In this document: positions 1-9,215 of the stretch, piece after piece
Position numbering within the stretch: the first letter of the stretch is position 1
Layout: each line of letters starts with the position of its first letter
Assembly (NCBI RefSeq): GCF_900101885.1
Contig: NZ_FNAN01000003.1
Coordinates: forward strand, 427,691 to 491,690
Source: Dyadobacter soli
Lineage (GTDB): Bacteria; Bacteroidota; Bacteroidia; Cytophagales; Spirosomataceae
Direction of reading: 5' to 3'
DNA: 64,000 nt
The notes under the pieces: generated by a model
The model's database searches: none
Told to the model about the DNA's origin: nothing
What the model saw: the letters and a program-made list of their open reading frames with translations, nothing else
Made by a program: the position numbers and the translations under genes

Positions 1-1784
1 GTCGCTTCGAAACCTACGAATACGGTTCCCGGATTAGGGGCGTCGTAGTCATGCTCCGGCGTAGTAGGCCATGTGCGGATACTAATAGGCGTTTGCGTAT
101 CGAAAATCAACAGCATTTTTTTACCATTCTGCGAAAGCTCCACGGTTTTACCATCGACCACCTTCACCTCGGCGGCGGTTAGCATATTCCAGCGCATAGT
201 GGCTTCTTTCGGGCCGCATTCGATCTCGTCCCGCACTACCACATACCGCTGGTCGATGATGCCGAGCCCGCGGCTGACCGCTTTGGCCTGATCCTGGTAC
301 ATTTCCGAGAGATTGGTGGTAGCCATCATGTTTTGCCCGGATTCGGAGACGCCTTCAATCTTCGCGTAACCTTTTGCATTGGTCAACTGCCCATTCAATG
401 AAATCACATTGTGTGCGAAATTATTCAGCCGGAACACCTGCCACCGCTGCGAATCCTGTGACCGGTTCCACAAGTCCACCCCTTTGGATTCGAGGGAATT
501 GTAATCCTGCATGCCAAAATCCATAGCCCAGCGTTCACCCAGCGCGTCCATTACGAAAGAGCCCACGTCCATATGCGCGTGGTTTACCGACGGCGAACCT
601 GTTTTCACACCCACAAACACCGCATCGGGTTTCTCCCAGGAGCTACGCATTAATGCCACGGGCGAAGGTCCCTGGCCAGCCCAGAACTTCCTTGCGGGCG
701 CTTGCACGGCGGAAAGCTCGGTTTGCGTGCCCCAGATCAGCAATGCGGGCAGAATGCGGTTTTTAACTTCCGTCTGCGCCGGTGCGGACAGCAATGCCTT
801 CTGTCCCCAGAGCAGGGAAGGGTCCTGAGTTCGTTGCGCAAACCAGAACAGGGCAGGGGTAAGCCCCTCCTTCAAGCCGCTATCGCCCCAGTTGTGGGCG
901 AGGCCTGTCGGTCCCACGAGGTTTTGCATGAATGCGCCGGTCTTTAAAAAGCCATTGGATTCGGCTAGGCCGAAGTCTGTTCCCAGCGCCTTTTGCAATG
1001 CGGAGATCAATAAAACATTGAAACTCGTCCCATAGCCCCAATAGCTGAAACCCTCGGGATAGGCACCGTCGGGCTGGTAGGAATGGAGCATGGCTTTGGG
1101 CACGGAACCAACCGCCCGGTTAACGATCTGTGCGGCCATGGCGGGCTCGTGTTCGGCGATCGCCAGTGCCCCGAAGGTGATTCCGGCATTGCAAACCTGG
1201 TTCCAGTTATGCTCTGCCGATAAAAACCAGTTGTAGGTTTTGTCCATAGACGGCTGAATGCCCTTTGCTACTATCGCCTCCCGGAGGCGTGCGCGCGTCT
1301 GATCGCTCAGTTTATCAAACAGCCAGTCGTAGCCGATGGCGACGGCCATGGTCATTTCGGCCACATCCAGGAAATGGGTAGGGTTCCAATCTTCGAATGC
1401 CGCCACGGCGAGCAGCTCCTTCTCGGCCCTCGCCAGGTACTTTTGCTCGCCGGTGGTGCGGTAGGCGTACGAGAGCATGAATACCCGCCGGAGGCATTCC
1501 CTGGATTTGTCGAGCAGGCGTTTGCCGATCTTGATGCGTTCAACCGGCGCCGTATCGAGCAGGCGGTCGCAATCGTCGGTGATCAGCTTGTGTACGGTCT
1601 GCCACTGCGGGTATTTCCGGATTTGCCCCAAAAGAACCTTCTCTTCCCCTTTTAATAGGAGGAGCCGCGGATGGTCTTGTTTCAGTGTTTTGAGGACCTG
1701 GCCGCCGTCCGTTGCAGGTTGTGCGGCAACGCGGCCCGTAGTCAGTGATATTAGCGTTATCAGTACCAGCAGTGCTCTTTTCAT
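1..1784 (-). CDS. Heparinase II/III-family polysaccharide lyase (C-terminus beyond window)
   Basis: The frame is open from an ATG at 1784 to the left edge, about 594 codons, so the C-terminal end is missing. The start MKRALLVLITLISL is a signal peptide ending near VAAQ, implying export to the periplasm. Residues about 30-330 are alpha-helical and Trp/Tyr-rich (YDWLF, HNWNQVCN, YPEGFSYWGYG), as in the toroid domain of heparinase II/III and alginate-lyase-like enzymes. Around residue 400 the stretch SVNHAHMDVGSF followed by GERWAMDFG matches the conserved His/Asp block of the heparinase II/III C-terminal domain. These enzymes cleave uronic-acid polysaccharides by beta-elimination; the substrate cannot be told here. 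It follows SusD by 72 bases and is probably the last seen gene of that SusCD operon. Family call is firm, substrate unknown. Confidence 0.8.
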   Translation of the reverse strand, partial: MKRALLVLITLISLTTGRVAAQPATDGGQVLKTLKQDHPRLLLLKGEEKVLLGQIRKYPQWQTVHKLITDDCDRLLDTAPVERIKIGKRLLDKSRECLRRVFMLSYAYRTTGEQKYLARAEKELLAVAAFEDWNPTHFLDVAEMTMAVAIGYDWLFDKLSDQTRARLREAIVAKGIQPSMDKTYNWFLSAEHNWNQVCNAGITFGALAIAEHEPAMAAQIVNRAVGSVPKAMLHSYQPDGAYPEGFSYWGYGTSFNVLLISALQKALGTDFGLAESNGFLKTGAFMQNLVGPTGLAHNWGDSGLKEGLTPALFWFAQRTQDPSLLWGQKALLSAPAQTEVKNRILPALLIWGTQTELSAVQAPARKFWAGQGPSPVALMRSSWEKPDAVFVGVKTGSPSVNHAHMDVGSFVMDALGERWAMDFGMQDYNSLESKGVDLWNRSQDSQRWQVFRLNNFAHNVISLNGQLTNAKGYAKIEGVSESGQNMMATTNLSEMYQDQAKAVSRGLGIIDQRYVVVRDEIECGPKEATMRWNMLTAAEVKVVDGKTVELSQNGKKMLLIFDTQTPISIRTWPTTPEHDYDAPNPGTVFVGFEA

Positions 1785-1811
1785 ATTTGTATATATTAAT
1801 TGAATAAACAC

Positions 1812-1835
1812 CCGGCCGGTATACGACCCGGCCGG
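1812..1835. terminator. GC-rich stem-loop between SusD and the lyase gene
   Basis: Two copies of the self-complementary octamer CCGGCCGG (1812-1819 and 1828-1835) are separated by 8 bases and can pair as a strong stem. On the minus strand the sequence after the stem is AT-rich but has no clean T-run. It lies between the SusD stop and the lyase start, so it is more likely an attenuating or mRNA-processing hairpin that lowers lyase expression than a full terminator. Confidence 0.45.
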
Positions 1836-1856
1836 ATGGTACTAATGCAGCTATTC

Positions 1857-3635
1857 TTACTCCCAACCCGGATTTTGCTTGATCTTAGGGTTTTGTGCCA
1901 GCGTATTCAGCGGGATCGGCCAGAGATAATGCTTTTTCTCATCAAAAACGGGTATTTCATAGTCCGTACCTTTGTAAACGGCAATATACTCTTTGCCGGA
2001 AACAGGGTCAATGTCTGACTTCATGGTAGTACCCGCGAAACGCTTTTTCGCGGCATCGTTCCAGCGGACGCCCATCGATGGTAGTTCCAGTTTTTTGCCT
2101 TGTTTCCAGCGGATCAGATCGGCATACCGCTGGCCTTCCATAAACAGCTCGATCCGCCGTTCGCGCCTGATTTCCGCGATGATCGGCGAAATGCCATCCT
2201 TGGTGTAACGCGGGTCTACCGGAACTTTGGACAGCAGCAGGTGCGGCATACCCACCCGGTCGCGGAGTTTGTTGATCGTTTTGTCGAGGTCGGCCTGGCT
2301 GATGGTGCCCAGTTCCGCCGCCGCTTCCGCGTAGATCAGCAGCGCCTCCCCGAGCCGGAGCGTAATCGCGGGCGACTCGCCGGTATTGTAAGCCTTTCCG
2401 ATCATATCATCGGCATTGTAATGTTTGATAATATGATAGCCCGTTGTGGTTTTAAAGCCGCCGCCCGGCATGCCTTCCAGCATGGGGTAGGCGCGGCCGT
2501 CGGCCAGGTGGTATTTGTACAGACCGGTGTCTTCGGGGTGCAGGATGGTTTGGCGCAGGCGCGGGTCGCGATTTTCGAAGGTGCTTTCAACGGTCTCGTC
2601 GCCCTTGTAAAGCGGTGACAATGTGATCGGCAGCCCGTCCGTACACAAATAATCTTCCACCAGGCTCTTGGTCGCGCCGCCGGTATAGCTGAAATATTGC
2701 TGGACGTGGTTGTTGATGACGCCCGTTTTGTACTTCCTCCAATAAATCACTTCGGAGTTTCCGGCGAGGTCCAGCACCCGGTGATAGGCATTGTAATCGC
2801 TTTTCGGTTTACCGGTGTTGTAAATGCGGTATGGGCCGGTGTCCATGAGTTCTGCGGCTGCTTTGGCCGCTTCTTCGAGCCACATTTTGGAGTCGCCGGC
2901 TGCGTGGTACTTATTGAATGTCCCTTCGTAAAGGCATACCCTCGCTTTTACCAGTAATGCTCCCCAGCGGTTGATCCGGCCCGGCGCATTGCCATCACCC
3001 CAGCTGTCGGGCAGCTTCTGGCTGGCGAAATTCAGGTCTTCGAGCACCTTCTGCATGGCTTCCGCACGCGGGGTGCGCGCCGCATAAAGCTCTTCCGACT
3101 CAACCGTAAGCTCCTTTTCCACATACGGGACGTCGCCGTACTTTTGCACTTTATCAGCATAAAACCACCCGCGGAACAGCCGCGCCTCGGCAACATATTT
3201 GTCTTTGACAGCCGGGCTTACCTTGGCGCGGTCGTAATTGACAAGACCTACATTGATTGCCCTCACAAAATCCCAGCCCTGGTAGCCAAACCAGTCGGGG
3301 CTGGACGGTACATTGTATTTCCCTGCGCGGATCTGCTGGAAAAAGTTATGACGCGGCTCGCGCGGGGCCATGTTGTCCGAGAGCTCGTCAATGGACCAGA
3401 TGTTGCCGAAATGGCTGTCGAAACCCTCGGTGTGGCCCATCATGATAGGAATCTTCCAGTCATTGCGGGCAATATTGTAAAGGCTGTTGTTGTAAACTGC
3501 GAGATCGCTTTCGGTATTCCAATAAGTTGCATTGGTAATCTTGTCGATCGGGTTGCGGTCGAGAAACTCATCGTTACATCCCGCCAGCAAGAGCAGGGCA
3601 ATGGCCGTTATGGATTTTAAGAATATATCTTTCAT
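1857..3635 (-). CDS. SusD/RagB-family glycan-binding outer-membrane lipoprotein
   Basis: 592 residues. Signal peptide with lipobox LLLLAGC (Cys20), followed by the NEFLDRNP-like segment NDEFLDRNPIDKI that opens most SusD proteins. The middle contains the helical TPR-like units (AEARLFRGWFYADKVQKYGDVPYVEKEL) and the C-terminus has the family block RRERRIELFMEGQRYADLIRWK and the ending LNTLAQNPKIKQNPGWE. SusD caps the SusC channel on the cell surface and binds the glycan. It lies 42 bases downstream of SusC and upstream of the heparinase-type lyase, so the set probably imports fragments of an acidic polysaccharide. Start ATG at 3635 gives a proper lipoprotein signal. Confidence 0.95.
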   Translation of the reverse strand: MKDIFLKSITAIALLLLAGCNDEFLDRNPIDKITNATYWNTESDLAVYNNSLYNIARNDWKIPIMMGHTEGFDSHFGNIWSIDELSDNMAPREPRHNFFQQIRAGKYNVPSSPDWFGYQGWDFVRAINVGLVNYDRAKVSPAVKDKYVAEARLFRGWFYADKVQKYGDVPYVEKELTVESEELYAARTPRAEAMQKVLEDLNFASQKLPDSWGDGNAPGRINRWGALLVKARVCLYEGTFNKYHAAGDSKMWLEEAAKAAAELMDTGPYRIYNTGKPKSDYNAYHRVLDLAGNSEVIYWRKYKTGVINNHVQQYFSYTGGATKSLVEDYLCTDGLPITLSPLYKGDETVESTFENRDPRLRQTILHPEDTGLYKYHLADGRAYPMLEGMPGGGFKTTTGYHIIKHYNADDMIGKAYNTGESPAITLRLGEALLIYAEAAAELGTISQADLDKTINKLRDRVGMPHLLLSKVPVDPRYTKDGISPIIAEIRRERRIELFMEGQRYADLIRWKQGKKLELPSMGVRWNDAAKKRFAGTTMKSDIDPVSGKEYIAVYKGTDYEIPVFDEKKHYLWPIPLNTLAQNPKIKQNPGWE

Positions 3636-3677
3636 AAGGATTTGATTTAATAACCTGGTGAATCTTCGTCTGTCCGC

Positions 3678-6600
3678 TTAAAAGGATATATTGATACCGA
3701 TCGTCCCGATACGCTGCATAGGATACTCGATCGTCGGAGTCCGGATGGTCTCGGGATCGAGCGGTTTGCGGATTTTCGTGAATTCAAACATATTCATCCC
3801 CGACACAAATACCTGCGCACGGGAAATGCCGATCCTGTTCGTCAGATCGTAGGGGAATGTGTAGGAGAGCATGATGTTCTTCGCACGCAGGTACGAGGCA
3901 TTCTGAACGTACCTCGATTGCGGCAGGATGTTCTTTTTATCGCTGGTAGCAATGTGCGGGGCTGCGAAATAGGCATCCCGGTTCGATTCGGACCATGTGT
4001 CGGTGAGGTAATACTTTTCTACGTGCCCTGCATTAAAGGGGTAAAACCAGTTCCAGTTTCCGTTGTTGGGCAGGTAGTCGGCCTTTCCGATGCCCTGGAA
4101 GAATGCAGTAAGCCGCAACCCTTTGTAGCCGATGCTCGCATTGATCCCGTACGTGTACCGGGGCGAAGAGTTCCCGATGATCTTATAGTCGCCGGGGTTG
4201 CCGAGGGTGTTATTGCCTGAGCTGATGATCCCGTCACCGTTTAGATCGGCATATTGAATGTCGCCCGCCCGCCAGTTGTTGCCTAGCCGCGACTGATTAG
4301 GCGCCGCAGCTACCTCGTCGGCCGACTGGAATATCCCGACAGTCTGGTACCCCCAAATTTCACCCAGTTTCTGGCCTTCGTAATAGATCCCGCTGCCTTC
4401 ATTGGGCAATGCACCCGACGGGTTGCGGAACTTTGTGATGGTCGCGCTGGCATCCGAAAGGGCAAGGGTGACGTCGTAGGTCCAGTCGGTTTTGAATTTA
4501 TCCCGCCAGGTTACGGACAGTTCCCATCCTTTGGTGCGCAGGTCTGCCGCGTTTTCCTGGGGAGCGGTTGTGCCGAGAATGTCCGGGTAGGCGACATTCA
4601 TGAGCATTTTCTTGGTATCGCGTGCGTAAATGTCGAGCGACATATCCAGCCGGCTTCTCAAAAGGGTCAGGTCGAGGCCGATGTTTTTGGAAGTAACCGA
4701 CTCCCAAGTCAGCGTCGGGCTCACAAGCCCGGCTGCGGAAACATAGGGAATCAGCGAACCCGCAAAAATGTACGGCGCTTGTCCGGAACCCATTGTGGAT
4801 ACCGAAGGGTAGTAAATCTGCGCGCCGGTGGTGCGGTTCTGGATGATCTGGTTTCCGAGTGTTCCAAAAGAGCCTCTCAGTTTGAGGTTATCGAGCCAGC
4901 CATTGGTTGCTGCCATAAATTTCTCATTGCTAACCCGCCAGCCGGCCGAGAAGGATGGGAAAAAGCCAAACCGGTCGTTTTTGGGAAAGCGCGAGGTGCC
5001 GTCGTAACGTCCGTTGAATTCGAGCAGATAGCGATCGGCGTAATTGTAGGCCACTCTGTAAAACACCCCGCGCAACGCCACCTGCGAGCGTCCGCCGATG
5101 GTTTGCTGCGTGCCGGTAGTCGTGCTGAGGTCGGGGACTTGCGGGGTGATCAGCGACCGTGCCTGCGCAGTGGCCGACTGGTAGTTACCCATTTCCTGGT
5201 TGTAGCCCACGAGCGCCATCAGCTGATGTTTTCCCAGGTTTTGAAAGGTATATTCCGCAAATGTATTGAGCACATAATAGCGGTTATAATCGTTCACATT
5301 CTTGATCCAGTCGTCGCCGCTGAACCCGTAGCTGATCGGGTTGGCTTCCTTTAAATCCTGCGATACGATCTCTACCTTGCTCTGCACATCCTGGTAAATG
5401 TTATTGTAGATATTGTAGGCGAAGTTACCGGTGATTTTCAAGCCGGGCAGGGGAGTGAGCACCGCTTCCTGCGACAGCCACAGGTCGTTTTTGGTGAAGG
5501 TTTCGCGCCCGCCGTCGTGCAGGTAGGGGAAGAAGTTGGTCCCACCGAAATACTTGCCGATCAAAGGCGCGTATTTGTCATGATCTCCGGGAGTTATATA
5601 TTGAGGAAGATCGGGAAACTGAATGGCTTGCAGCGGGTTCACCCTGGCGAGCGAGTTGATATTTACGTCCCAGTTGTAAAAATGCGGCTTATCGCTGTTC
5701 TGCGAGTTAAAAACGACTTTCTCGGAAAGGTTAAGCCATTTATTGACCTGGAAATCGGCTTTCATCAGGATGTTGTAGCGCTTGAACTTCTCATTGTTGT
5801 AGCGCAGGTATCCGTCCTTGCTGTACCGTCCGAGCGAAAAGAAGAATTTAGATTTGTCGCTGCCTCCCGAGATCGACAGGTCCTGCTGGTTGGTAGGCGC
5901 GTACCTGGTCATGATCTTTTCCTGGTAGCGGTTGTAGCCGTAGTATTGCAATGCGCCGTCCACCACGCCCCATTCATTTTCAGCAATAGGGTTTTCCGAG
6001 TATTTTTTCACGGCCGCTACGAACTGGTCGTTGTAGCTCGGTGCGCCCAGCGTCCGGATGTTCGCTGCATTGCGCGCCAGCACGAACTGGTAGGGGTCGG
6101 TGACCACATCCATATTAAAAATAGGCTTGGCGAGCGAAAACTGCGTTCCGAAGTTTACCTGCACTTTGCCGCTTCTGCCGCTTTTGGTCGTGACGAGCAC
6201 CACGCCGAATGCGGCACGCGCACCGTATATGGCCGCGGCGGAGGCGTCTTTCAGCACGCTGATGCTCTCGATGTCGTTCGGATTGATCCGGTTGATATCC
6301 ATCGGCACATTATCCACCAGGATCAGCGGCGCCCCTCCGTTGATCGATTCATAACCTCTGATATTAAAGGTCGGCGATTGTGCGGGGTCGCCATTGCGGA
6401 CCGTAATGTTAAGGTTCGGTATAACGCCCTGAAGTCCCTCGCCGGTGTTGGCAATGGGTCGGTTTTCGATGCGTTTGGCATCCGCGACGCCCACCGCGCC
6501 GGTCACGTTTACCTTTTGCTGGGTTCCGTAACCTACCACAACCACTTCCGTCATCAAACGGTCCTCGACCGCCATGTTAACGGTGATGGCTGTACGTTTG

Positions 6601-6896
6601 CTGACGACTATTTCTTGCGTCGCATAGCCTACAAAACTGAACACGAGTGTCTGATTTTCACCGGGGACGTCGAGCTGAAACTTCCCTTTGGTGTCGGTAG
6701 TAGTACCATTTGCCGTCCCTTTTACAACGACGCTCACACCAGGGAGGCCGGAGCCGGATTCATCGAGGACCAGCCCGGAAACGGGTTGGGCAATGGCGGA
6801 AACGCAGAATGCCAGGACGCCTATCATGGTGCATACCAGAGGCGTAAGTTGTTTTCGGGCAAATCTGAAAGGTGAGTAGAATTCCGTTTTTTTCAT
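3678..6896 (-). CDS. SusC/RagA-family TonB-linked outer-membrane transporter
   Basis: 1072 residues. Order of parts: signal peptide (to about 37, ending AIAQP), CarboxypepD_reg-like domain (about 38-110: VSGLVLDESGSGLPGVSVVVKGT), TonB-box-like region EVVVVGYGTQ, plug domain (about 125-235, with VDNVPMDINRINPNDIESISVLKDASAAAIYGAR split over the conserved SusC plug signature), then a 22-strand barrel ending in IGTIGINISF with terminal Phe. It moves oligosaccharides across the outer membrane with TonB energy, partnered with the adjacent SusD. No STN domain and no adjacent sigma/anti-sigma pair, so regulation is by another route. Start ATG at 6896. Confidence 0.95.
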   Translation of the reverse strand: MKKTEFYSPFRFARKQLTPLVCTMIGVLAFCVSAIAQPVSGLVLDESGSGLPGVSVVVKGTANGTTTDTKGKFQLDVPGENQTLVFSFVGYATQEIVVSKRTAITVNMAVEDRLMTEVVVVGYGTQQKVNVTGAVGVADAKRIENRPIANTGEGLQGVIPNLNITVRNGDPAQSPTFNIRGYESINGGAPLILVDNVPMDINRINPNDIESISVLKDASAAAIYGARAAFGVVLVTTKSGRSGKVQVNFGTQFSLAKPIFNMDVVTDPYQFVLARNAANIRTLGAPSYNDQFVAAVKKYSENPIAENEWGVVDGALQYYGYNRYQEKIMTRYAPTNQQDLSISGGSDKSKFFFSLGRYSKDGYLRYNNEKFKRYNILMKADFQVNKWLNLSEKVVFNSQNSDKPHFYNWDVNINSLARVNPLQAIQFPDLPQYITPGDHDKYAPLIGKYFGGTNFFPYLHDGGRETFTKNDLWLSQEAVLTPLPGLKITGNFAYNIYNNIYQDVQSKVEIVSQDLKEANPISYGFSGDDWIKNVNDYNRYYVLNTFAEYTFQNLGKHQLMALVGYNQEMGNYQSATAQARSLITPQVPDLSTTTGTQQTIGGRSQVALRGVFYRVAYNYADRYLLEFNGRYDGTSRFPKNDRFGFFPSFSAGWRVSNEKFMAATNGWLDNLKLRGSFGTLGNQIIQNRTTGAQIYYPSVSTMGSGQAPYIFAGSLIPYVSAAGLVSPTLTWESVTSKNIGLDLTLLRSRLDMSLDIYARDTKKMLMNVAYPDILGTTAPQENAADLRTKGWELSVTWRDKFKTDWTYDVTLALSDASATITKFRNPSGALPNEGSGIYYEGQKLGEIWGYQTVGIFQSADEVAAAPNQSRLGNNWRAGDIQYADLNGDGIISSGNNTLGNPGDYKIIGNSSPRYTYGINASIGYKGLRLTAFFQGIGKADYLPNNGNWNWFYPFNAGHVEKYYLTDTWSESNRDAYFAAPHIATSDKKNILPQSRYVQNASYLRAKNIMLSYTFPYDLTNRIGISRAQVFVSGMNMFEFTKIRKPLDPETIRTPTIEYPMQRIGTIGINISF

Positions 6897-7143
6897 AAAC
6901 TAGTTCGTTTGGTTTAGTTGAAAAAAAACTGATTACCCGGATGAGCCTCGTCGCATTTTACTTGACGAACCTTATCCAGGCCTGGGCATTGGGAAGCGAA
7001 TAAATATGGAATACAAAGTATGTTGATATCAGTTAATACTAATTTTTTATTGAAAAAAGCCAAATGTGGAAATTTCGATGGCTACTAATATCGCTGGATG
7101 TGAATGGGAGGAGAGTACAATGAGCAGAGGTAGTGGAAAATTC

Positions 7144-7151
7144 TATCTTTG
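7144..7151 (+). promoter_or_regulatory. Putative -7 promoter element before the Rpn gene
   Basis: TATCTTTG fits the Bacteroidota -7 consensus TAnnTTTG and ends 4 bases before the ATG at 7156. No TTG is seen about 20 bases upstream, so support is weaker than for the similar elements at 40160 and 54417. If used, the transcript would start at or next to the start codon. Confidence 0.4.
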
Positions 7152-7155
7152 CCTT

Positions 7156-8049
7156 ATGGGTGAACAGGCATCGAAGCACGATACATTTATAAGGGCAATC
7201 ATGGGTAACCAACAGATTGCCCTGGACTATTTTCGTTCCTGTCTGCCGGTATATCTTCTTGATAAACTGGATTTTTCAACATTGCGGCAACTTCCGGATA
7301 CGTATGTCTCCAAGGAATTACAGAAATCTATTTCAGATATCGTCTACGCTTGCCATAAAGCTGACGGGGTAGGAGAAGTGAAAATTTCTCTGTTGATCGA
7401 ACATAAAAGCTATGTTGACAAATTCACGCCTATTCAGATTGGTAGCTACATTTTTTCCGGCCTTTTAAAACAGATTTCCAGTGGGGAACCGCCTTCGCTG
7501 ATCATCCCGATACTGCTTTATCACGGCAAAGCCCGGTGGGAATACAAAACTTTGTCTTCATTATTTGACGGGCTCGATGCGGAACTTCAAGAGTTTGTGC
7601 CAAACTATGAATACATTTTTCATGACTTGGGCCGGATTCCGGACGAGCAGATCCAGGCTTTGCGTAACAAATTTCTCGCAGCTTCGCTGCTGGCCATGAA
7701 ACACAGCGTGTTAAAGAGTAGCCTCAACGCGCTGATCCCAACAATATTGACGCTGGCCGGCGAGATTGACCCGAACTTGCAAACCAGCCTGATTGTTTAT
7801 ACATTCGTAAGCAGTGAGCTGAGCGAGCAGCAAATCGTGGAACTGATTGCTTCACTACCTACTCAAATCAAGGATACAATTATGAGCACGCTGGATGTTT
7901 TTGTGGAGAAAGGCCGGAAGGAAGGTATTGAAAACGCTGTACGTAACCTTATTAAGCAATCTTTGCTTACTGACGAGCAGATCGCTACCGCCTTGGAAGT
8001 GACATCGGAATATGTAGCGGATCTCCGCCGTCAAATGCGGCAGGCCTAG
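7156..8049 (+). CDS. Rpn-family recombination-promoting nuclease / PD-(D/E)XK putative transposase-like protein
   Basis: 297 residues from the ATG at 7156; the frame is open further upstream (to 7066), but family members begin just before the KHDTFIRAIMGNQQIALDYFRSYLP-like block, here KHDTFIRAIMGNQ, which follows this ATG directly. Catalytic PD-(D/E)XK positions are visible: Asp in SDIVYACH, then LLIEHKSY giving the E-x-K arm. The C-terminal third (EKGRKEGIENAVRNLIKQ) is the helical tail typical of the family. Rpn proteins cut DNA and promote RecA-independent recombination in E. coli; the name transposase is a relic, and no inverted repeats flank the gene. It is a single gene between two divergent blocks, so no partner is implied. 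Confidence 0.8.
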   Translation: MGEQASKHDTFIRAIMGNQQIALDYFRSCLPVYLLDKLDFSTLRQLPDTYVSKELQKSISDIVYACHKADGVGEVKISLLIEHKSYVDKFTPIQIGSYIFSGLLKQISSGEPPSLIIPILLYHGKARWEYKTLSSLFDGLDAELQEFVPNYEYIFHDLGRIPDEQIQALRNKFLAASLLAMKHSVLKSSLNALIPTILTLAGEIDPNLQTSLIVYTFVSSELSEQQIVELIASLPTQIKDTIMSTLDVFVEKGRKEGIENAVRNLIKQSLLTDEQIATALEVTSEYVADLRRQMRQA

Positions 8050-8083
8050 CCAATCGTCAAAAAATTAACGGCTCCCGAGCCAG

Positions 8084-8992
8084 CTACCTCTTCTCATATT
8101 CGTACCGGCTCATACCCATTTCCGTAAAACCCCATTCAGGCGAATACGATATTTGTTCCCGCAGGAGTTTGCCGTAATATTTTCTCTTGTTCAAAATGTT
8201 GGTGCCTATCATAGTCTGGATCTGGTTACCGGCGACATCGAAATCATAGGTTCTGCCGGATCTTACATTACCCGCGGCATTCAGGTTTGTTTCCGATGAA
8301 GGTAAAGTGTTGTTGCCCGTGTATGCTGCAACAGTGACCACTTCGAGCTGATTCCGGTGATCGAACCGCTCTGTTCTGATCAGGCGGTTGCGGTCGTCGT
8401 AGGTGTAGTTTTCGGTGTTGGAGAGCTCGTTGTTGTACATATACGACTGCATCTTGGCCACATTTCCGCGACCGTCATAGGTGTATCTGGAATTATGGTG
8501 TTTGCCCAGAGACTGTGAAAAAGTATAGGTTTCGGCCAGCTTCCGGTTGGCATACACATTATGGACGGAACGCAGTACCGTGCCATCGACACTCGTCACA
8601 TCTTCCCGGGTCAGCAGATCCCCCTCGTAGGTGTACGTGATCGTTCGCGACAAAGTCGGGCTGTTTACAACGCCGTCGTACACGTTTTGCGTCGCCTTAC
8701 GGCCGTCGAGGTAGGTATAAGTCTTGTATGTCACGAGCTTGTCAGGTGCGTCGTACATGGCTTCCCGCACGAGATTTCCCTGGGCGTCGTAATCGAATTG
8801 CACGTATGCGTAGGGTTCAGGGGAATCCGATTTGCTGAATTGAAGGACCTTCGTCAGCCGGTAATGTCCGGAGTTGTAAATACTCGTGTCCCCCTCATTA
8901 GGTCCCGGCGGTCCCTTCACCGTTTCGATTTCCTTGTTTTTACAGGATAACATGCAATGCATGATGATCAACAGGTAGAAAAGCTTTTTCAT
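8084..8992 (-). CDS. YD-repeat (RHS-like) lipoprotein
   Basis: 302 residues from the ATG at 8992; the frame extends to 9058 but this start gives a clean signal MKKLFYLLI with lipobox MLSC (Cys17). The mature part is a run of degenerate YD units of about 20-30 residues: FDYDAQGNLVREAMY, YTYLDGRKA, YTYEGDLLTRED, YTYDGRGNVAKMQ, YTYDDRNRLIRTE, YDFDVAGNQIQT. YD repeats build the shell of RHS/Tc toxins, but this protein is short, has no core-cleavage or toxin domain, and is a lone lipoprotein, so a surface binding or structural role is more likely. Convergent with the Rpn gene, 34 bases apart. Confidence 0.75.
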   Translation of the reverse strand: MKKLFYLLIIMHCMLSCKNKEIETVKGPPGPNEGDTSIYNSGHYRLTKVLQFSKSDSPEPYAYVQFDYDAQGNLVREAMYDAPDKLVTYKTYTYLDGRKATQNVYDGVVNSPTLSRTITYTYEGDLLTREDVTSVDGTVLRSVHNVYANRKLAETYTFSQSLGKHHNSRYTYDGRGNVAKMQSYMYNNELSNTENYTYDDRNRLIRTERFDHRNQLEVVTVAAYTGNNTLPSSETNLNAAGNVRSGRTYDFDVAGNQIQTMIGTNILNKRKYYGKLLREQISYSPEWGFTEMGMSRYEYEKR

Positions 8993-9215
8993 AGGGAACG
9001 ATCGGAATAATGCTTCTGGTAGACGTAAAATTTCTTGTAACCGTTGGGATATCTTCAATAATTACATAATGAATTAGTTTTCTTGTCCAAGATGACGACT
9101 TTAATCAGATTGTAATAGACATTTCGGCGGAGGAACCTTTGCCTATATTAACATCCAATGCCCCATAGTTATAAATAGGTGACATACTGCTTTTCTGCAT
9201 AGTAACTTGACAACT

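Noticed and set aside
5517..6875. 452-residue open frame on the plus strand inside the SusC gene
   Set aside because: Mirror frame of a real, motif-rich coding sequence on the minus strand; no family motif of its own and typical of GC-rich antisense frames.
7066..8049. Insertion sequence around the transposase-like gene
   Set aside because: Rpn proteins are nucleases only loosely called transposases; no terminal inverted repeats or target duplications were found at either side.
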